The notes under the pieces: model-generated
What the model was told of the DNA's origin: nothing
Databases searched by the model: none
Seen by the model: only the letters and a program-made list of their open reading frames with translations
Assembly (NCBI GenBank): GCA_937907425.1
Contig: CALCIE010000006.1
Coordinates: 1 to 64,000, forward strand
Direction of reading: 5' to 3'
Source of the DNA: ZC4RG42 sp003242425
GTDB taxonomy: Bacteria; Pseudomonadota; Gammaproteobacteria; Burkholderiales; SG8-39
Length of the DNA: 64,000 bases
Shown: piece by piece, positions 60,184 to 64,000 of the stretch
Layout: every line of letters begins with the position of its first letter
Numbering within the stretch: position 1 is the stretch's first letter
Translations under genes and position numbers: made by a program

Positions 60184-60969
60184 CTAGTCGGGATACGTCC
60201 CGGCCGGCGCCATGAAGGAGATGTCGCCGTAATAGGCGTCCACCCGCGCGCCGGTGTTGTCGGTATCGGTCATGATGGCGATGGATTTGACCGGCGGCGG
60301 TTCCTCGCCGAAGGCGCGCTTGTAGTCCTCATAGACGTTACGCCTTTCCTCCTGCCATTCGCCCAGCTTGGAGGGGCCGCTCTCGGCCACGATCATCTTG
60401 ATGCGCCCGGTGTAGCTGCTGGGAATGATCGTGTCCCTGGGTGTGCGCGCCGCCCAGATGTACATGAGCGTCGCGTAGGGCAACTCGGTGTTGGTGAAGA
60501 GCTTGAACTGCTGCGCGAACAGCCGCTCATGCAGCGGCAGTTTGTCGCGATCGCCCTCGAAAGCGACGATCAGCCGCGCGGGCGCGTCTTCGGTATGGCG
60601 CCTGGTGTTGTCCGCCTGCGGAATCAGTTCCGGGACCTTCCAGCGCCAGCTCAGGATGGGATGAGTCTTGAGATCCACATGCACGGGGTAGACGAGCCCC
60701 GAGGCCGAACCGTCGGCGCTGGCCTTCACCACCGTGTGCTCCCCGTCGCGCACCAGGCGGTAATGTGTCGGCTTCTTGTAGCCGGAGAGCTTCCATACCC
60801 GCCAGCCCGAAGGGAACGCGTCGCCGGGCCGGGCTTTGGAGAAGCGCTCCACCAGGCCGTGACGCTCGCTCCCGCCCACCGGCGGTATGTCCACCCGCTC
60901 GCTTTGCGACGGCGTGCCGGCGCAGGCCGCAAGGCACAGCGCCAGGCAGCATACGTATCCTCCTCGCAT
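60184..60969 (-). CDS. DUF3047-domain lipoprotein
   Basis: The 261-residue product has a lipoprotein signal (YVCCLALCLAACAG, lipobox LAAC, Cys16) and a DUF3047 domain. WKLSGYKKPTHYRLVRDGEH, SASGLVYPVHVDLKTHPILS, ILSWRWKVPELIP, DAPARLIVAFEGD and IMTDTDNTGARVDAYYGDIS are typical segments. The fold is beta-rich and may bind a carbohydrate-like ligand, but no function is known to me. It is convergent with aidB (6-base gap) and divergent from oxyR. Confidence 0.82.
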   Translation of the reverse strand: MRGGYVCCLALCLAACAGTPSQSERVDIPPVGGSERHGLVERFSKARPGDAFPSGWRVWKLSGYKKPTHYRLVRDGEHTVVKASADGSASGLVYPVHVDLKTHPILSWRWKVPELIPQADNTRRHTEDAPARLIVAFEGDRDKLPLHERLFAQQFKLFTNTELPYATLMYIWAARTPRDTIIPSSYTGRIKMIVAESGPSKLGEWQEERRNVYEDYKRAFGEEPPPVKSIAIMTDTDNTGARVDAYYGDISFMAPAGTYPD

Positions 60970-61072
60970 CCTCCCCTCCCCGGAGTCGGGTTTTAGCCTA
61001 CCTCAAAACCGGCCGCCCTCCGCATCCGGCGCATCACGGCACAGTCGCGCCAGGGTCCGTTATGATTCGGCC

Positions 61073-62017
61073 ATGACACTCACCGAACTCCGCTACATCG
61101 TCGCGGTCGCGCGCGAGCGCCATTTCGGGCGCGCTGCCGAAGCCTGTTACGTCAGTCAGCCCACGCTTTCGGTCGCGGTACGCAAGCTCGAGGACGAGCT
61201 CGGTGTCGTGCTGTTCGAGCGCGGCGCGGGGGAAGTCTCCGTCACCCCGATCGGCGAACGCATCGTCGAGCAGGCACAGCGCGTGCTCGAAGAGGCGGCG
61301 CGGGTGAAGGAACTGGCCAAACAAGGCAAGGACCCGCTCAACGGACCGCTGCGCATGGGGGTCATCTTCACCATCGGGCCGTACCTGCTGCCCCACCTCA
61401 TTCCCGCGCTCAAGAAGCGTGCGCCGCGCATGCCGCTCGTGCTGCAGGAACAATACACGCACAAGCTGCTGGAGCTGCTGCGCCAGGGCGAAATCGACGT
61501 CGCCATCCTGGCGCTGCCCTTCGAGGCCAACGGCCTGCTCGTGCAGCCTCTGTACGACGAGCCCTTCGTCGTGGCCGTGCCGCGCAACCATCCCTGGGCG
61601 ACGCGCAAGTCCGTCTCCAGCCGCGAGCTGAAGGACGAGCACATGCTGCTGCTCGGCACCGGCCATTGCCTGCGCGACCAGGTGCTGGAAGTCTGTCCCG
61701 AGCTGAACCGCTTCATCACCGCCGCCGACGGCATCCAGAAGTCCTTCGAGGGCTCGTCGCTGGAGACCATCCGTCACATGGTCGCCTCGGGGACGGGCAT
61801 TACGGTCCTGCCGGTCACAGCGGTGCCGCGCGGCGCCAAGCGCGACCGGCTGCTGGCCTATATTCCGTTCACCAAACCGGTGCCGGACCGGCGCGTGGTG
61901 CTTGCCTATCGCAAAACCTTCCCGCGTCCGGAAGCGATCGAAGCGGTGCGCCAGGCCGTGCTCGCCTGCGACCTCCCCTGCGTCCAGATGCTGGATCTGC
62001 GCGCGGAAACGGTATGA
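61073..62017 (+). CDS. oxyR: Peroxide-responsive LysR-type regulator OxyR
   Basis: The 314-residue protein has the LysR HTH (HFGRAAEACYVSQPTLSVAV) and the peroxide sensor GTGHCLRDQVLEVCPE with Cys199 and Cys208, the same numbers as the E. coli sensor pair. Oxidation to a disulfide activates target genes such as dps, katG and ahpC. dps is directly downstream. A TATGAT element at 61061-61066 ends six bases before the ATG, so the mRNA may be leaderless; no ribosome site is visible. Confidence 0.95.
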   Translation: MTLTELRYIVAVARERHFGRAAEACYVSQPTLSVAVRKLEDELGVVLFERGAGEVSVTPIGERIVEQAQRVLEEAARVKELAKQGKDPLNGPLRMGVIFTIGPYLLPHLIPALKKRAPRMPLVLQEQYTHKLLELLRQGEIDVAILALPFEANGLLVQPLYDEPFVVAVPRNHPWATRKSVSSRELKDEHMLLLGTGHCLRDQVLEVCPELNRFITAADGIQKSFEGSSLETIRHMVASGTGITVLPVTAVPRGAKRDRLLAYIPFTKPVPDRRVVLAYRKTFPRPEAIEAVRQAVLACDLPCVQMLDLRAETV

Positions 62018-62057
62018 GGTTTAGGCTTCGCCAATCGGTGTCTTGCACAGGATTCAT

Positions 62058-62086
62058 TTGAATCGCCGCGCAAGCGCCTTTATGTT
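62058..62086 (+). promoter_or_regulatory. Promoter of dps
   Basis: TTGAAT (62058-62063) and TATGTT (62081-62086) have a 17-base spacer. Transcription should start near 62093, ahead of the AAAGGAGG ribosome site. I could not find a convincing OxyR binding repeat just upstream. Confidence 0.65.
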
Positions 62087-62116
62087 GCAGTGAAGGAACC
62101 TACAAAGGAGGCGTCA

Positions 62117-62614
62117 ATGGGAAACAAGAAACGGGGTTACGCGCAGAACATCGATATCGGCATTGCCGATGCCGACCGCAAGGAGATCGCCGAGGGGCTG
62201 TCGCGTCTGCTGGCCGACACGTACACGCTCTATCTGAAGACGCACAACTTCCACTGGAACGTGACCGGGCCGATGTTCAGCACGCTGCACCAGATGTTCG
62301 AGGAGCAGTACACCGAACTGGCCGCGGCGGTCGACCTCATCGCCGAACGCATCCGCGCCCTGGGGTTCCCCGCGCCGGGCAGCTACAAGGAGTACGCCCG
62401 CCTGTCCTCGATCAAGGAAACCGAAGGCGTGCCTTCGGCCGAGGAGATGATCCAGCTCCTGGTGGACGGCCAAGAAGCGGTGACGCGCACCGCGCGCGAG
62501 GTGTTCAAGATCGCCGAACGGGCCAACGACCAGCCCACCGCCGATCTGCTCACCGAGCGCATGCAGGTACACGAGAAGACGGCGTGGATGCTGCGCACGC
62601 TGCTTGAAAAATAA
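62117..62614 (+). CDS. dps: Dps ferritin-like DNA-protection protein
   Basis: The 165-residue four-helix protein forms a dodecamer that oxidises and stores iron and can shield DNA. The ferroxidase-site pattern is present: LKTHNFHWNVTGPMFSTLHQ, then MFEEQYTELAAAVDLIAERI. A short Lys/Arg-rich N-terminus (MGNKKRGYAQ) may contact DNA. AAAGGAGG precedes the ATG. It follows oxyR by 99 bases and has its own promoter. Confidence 0.96.
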   Translation: MGNKKRGYAQNIDIGIADADRKEIAEGLSRLLADTYTLYLKTHNFHWNVTGPMFSTLHQMFEEQYTELAAAVDLIAERIRALGFPAPGSYKEYARLSSIKETEGVPSAEEMIQLLVDGQEAVTRTAREVFKIAERANDQPTADLLTERMQVHEKTAWMLRTLLEK

Positions 62615-62629
62615 GGCTTTCCGGTGAAG

Positions 62630-62654
62630 GCTCATGCGCCGCCGGCGCATGAGC
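62630..62654. repeat. 11-bp inverted repeat after dps
   Basis: GCTCATGCGCC and GGCGCATGAGC are perfect arms around GCC. No T-run follows. It may stabilise the dps mRNA 3' end or be a protein site. Confidence 0.6.
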
Positions 62655-62680
62655 AGCGACAACCGTCCAGGTCATGATGC

Positions 62681-62714
62681 GCGAACGACCTCCTTCCGGG
62701 GGCCGTTCGCTTTA
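62681..62714 (+). terminator. Probable terminator of dps
   Basis: GCGAACGACC pairs with GGCCGTTCGC (one mismatch) around a TCC-rich loop, followed by TTTAT. It runs into the end of the convergent TPR gene. Confidence 0.55.
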
Positions 62715-64000
62715 TAGCCGCTCCAGATCCACGTGCCGCTTCCCGGCCCAGGCCTTGCGGAACCGTTCCTTCGTCATGACCGCGAGCTTGTCCCGGCGTG
62801 CCTGCTCATACACTTCCATGAGACCGTAGAGCGACCAGCCGTTGTTGGGCGTACGCGCCAGGCTGGCGCGGAAGGCGCGTTCTGCGCCCTCCAGATCGCC
62901 TTGCGCGAGCAGCACGGCGCCCAGCGACTGCTGGACGGGGTAGTACCAGTAGGGCGGCTCCATGTACTGCAATTGATCCTGCACGGCGATGGCGTTGCGG
63001 AAATGCCCCGCCGCGGCAGCCAGATCCCCGGCCGCCTGAGCGGCCCGCCCCCGCACCACCTGCTCGGCGATCTGCAGCACCTGGGTGGCGGGAATCGACG
63101 CCTCTTCCAGCGGCTTGAGCTTGGGACTGCGCGCGAGTGCAGCGATCGCCTCGGCCTCCGCCTGCGCGGATTGCGCATTCTTCGCGAGCGCATGACCGAC
63201 GCCGCGCGCGTAATGCCACATGGCTTTGACATAGGGATGTTCGTCGCCGGGGTCCGGCAGGGCGAGCAGGGTTTGCGGCTCGCTGAACTGCGCGTGCGCA
63301 AAATAGACCGCCACCTTCACGGGCTGCACGGTGGGCACGGTCTTGAGCGCCTCGTCCGGAACGATCTTCGCGAGCTTCTCCGCCGCCGCCACCGCCGCCG
63401 GTCCGTCCCCCGCCATCTGGGCCGCGGCCATGAGGAAATGGACGTTGTGCGGGTAATACCCCCAGGCGTAGATGTGCTCGGCTTTTGACTTCGACAAATA
63501 GCGCTCGTCCACCTCCACCGCGCGCCGGTTCGCCTCGAGCGCGTCCATATAGCGGCCGAGCCGGTAGTAGATATGCGAGGGCATGTGGACGATGTGACCG
63601 GCGCCGGGCATCAGCTGTTCGAGCCGTTCCGCATGCAGCTCGGCGCGCTCGGGCCAGTTCGAGGCCTCCACGGCGTGGATGTAGAGATGGATCGCGCCCG
63701 GATGGTCGGGATGCTCGGCCAGCACCTTCTCCAGCACCTCGACGATTTCGCCGCCGCGGCCTTTGGGATACACACCGCCGGGCTGCCAGTAATCCCAGGG
63801 CTGGGTGTCCATCATCGCCTCGGCATAAAGCGTGGCGATATGCGGATCGTCCTGGAAGCGGCGATACACCGCACCCATCGCGTCGGCATAGGCAAGGTCG
63901 AGCGCGGTGCGGTCGGCCTCCGGCGATGCGCTGTATCGCACCGCCAAGGCTTCGATGAGCGCCTGTTCCCGTTCCGTGGTCCCTTCCGCGAGGCTTCGTG
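62712..64000 (-). CDS. TPR-repeat protein, N-terminus beyond the window
   Basis: The frame is open from the right edge to the stop at 62712, about 429 codons. It consists of helical repeats of TPR type: HPGAIHLYIHAVEASNWPER, PSHIYYRLGRYMDALEANRR, YPHNVHFLMAAAQMAGDGPA, AAGDLAAAAGHFRNAIAVQD and LAQGDLEGAERAFRASLART. Proteins of this type, with the HLYIHAVE segment, are widespread in bacteria without a known activity; several are exported. The start and any signal peptide are not in the window. Confidence 0.82.
   Translation of the reverse strand, partial: RSLAEGTTEREQALIEALAVRYSASPEADRTALDLAYADAMGAVYRRFQDDPHIATLYAEAMMDTQPWDYWQPGGVYPKGRGGEIVEVLEKVLAEHPDHPGAIHLYIHAVEASNWPERAELHAERLEQLMPGAGHIVHMPSHIYYRLGRYMDALEANRRAVEVDERYLSKSKAEHIYAWGYYPHNVHFLMAAAQMAGDGPAAVAAAEKLAKIVPDEALKTVPTVQPVKVAVYFAHAQFSEPQTLLALPDPGDEHPYVKAMWHYARGVGHALAKNAQSAQAEAEAIAALARSPKLKPLEEASIPATQVLQIAEQVVRGRAAQAAGDLAAAAGHFRNAIAVQDQLQYMEPPYWYYPVQQSLGAVLLAQGDLEGAERAFRASLARTPNNGWSLYGLMEVYEQARRDKLAVMTKERFRKAWAGKRHVDLERL

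Noticed and set aside
62017..62117. OxyR binding site upstream of dps
   Set aside because: No ATAG-n7-CTAT-like spaced repeats could be identified with confidence; only a promoter is called.
1..64000. Mobile elements, prophage, CRISPR or tRNA genes
   Set aside because: No transposase, integrase, terminal repeats, regularly spaced repeats or tRNA-like cloverleaf with a TTCGA loop could be supported on either strand.

Overview
The window is 64 kb of high-GC chromosomal DNA, densely packed with genes. It most resembles a betaproteobacterium: a PEP-CTERM surface protein, an SWIB-domain protein with a lysine-rich histone-H1-like tail, a GH17-GT2 glucan synthase of the NdvB type, a class II (B12-dependent) ribonucleotide reductase, class 1 Fbp, OxyR and Dps. 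That assignment is inference from protein character and base composition; there is no rRNA in the window. I saw no tRNA or rRNA genes, CRISPR array, insertion sequence, integrase or prophage. Both ends cut through genes.

Layout. 1-431: 3' end of a PEP-CTERM protein gene broken by an in-frame TAG. 0.58-13.8 kb: housekeeping genes (pepN, a degenerate receiver protein, a YbaK-type deacylase, a FlK-like thioesterase, tex, a lipoprotein, leuA with a probable leucine leader peptide, htpX, an MFS transporter, a DUF2520 protein, SWIB). 14-25.7 kb: an MBL hydrolase, pdxH, two GH17 beta-glucan genes (the second is the glucan synthase), an aldo/keto reductase, a DUF481 outer-membrane protein, msrA and a 5'-nucleotidase. 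26-30.7 kb: class II ribonucleotide reductase behind candidate NrdR boxes, then purEK behind a terminator-like leader hairpin.

30.7-41.3 kb is a catabolic island. A minus-strand operon (class V aminotransferase, TRAP DctP-DctQ-DctM, enoyl-CoA hydratase, class III CoA-transferase) ends at a strong terminator. Divergent from it are a 972-residue FAD/Fe-S 2-hydroxyacid dehydrogenase and a GntR/FCD regulator. The substrate is unknown; an imported organic acid or 2-hydroxyacid fits best.

41.3-46 kb: fbp, then a signalling module of a Ser/Thr kinase with a PEGA-like domain plus a small lipoprotein, divergent from a PP2C phosphatase plus an FHA protein. A PHO-box-like repeat lies between the two arms. 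46-58.4 kb is a carbon-storage locus. One minus-strand unit reads glk, a DUF2934 protein, xfp phosphoketolase, glgC, a GH57 enzyme and tal, ending at a terminator. glgA is divergent from glk and glgP is convergent with glgA. Together these genes make and break ADP-glucose-derived glucan and feed sugar phosphates into the phosphoketolase/pentose-phosphate route. 58.5-62.7 kb groups stress genes (aidB-like, a DUF3047 lipoprotein, oxyR, dps). The window ends inside a TPR protein gene.

The items most worth a second look are the probably leaderless Leu-rich leader before leuA, the catabolic island, the kinase/phosphatase/FHA module with its PHO-like box, the paired GH17 glucan genes, and the glycogen-phosphoketolase operon.
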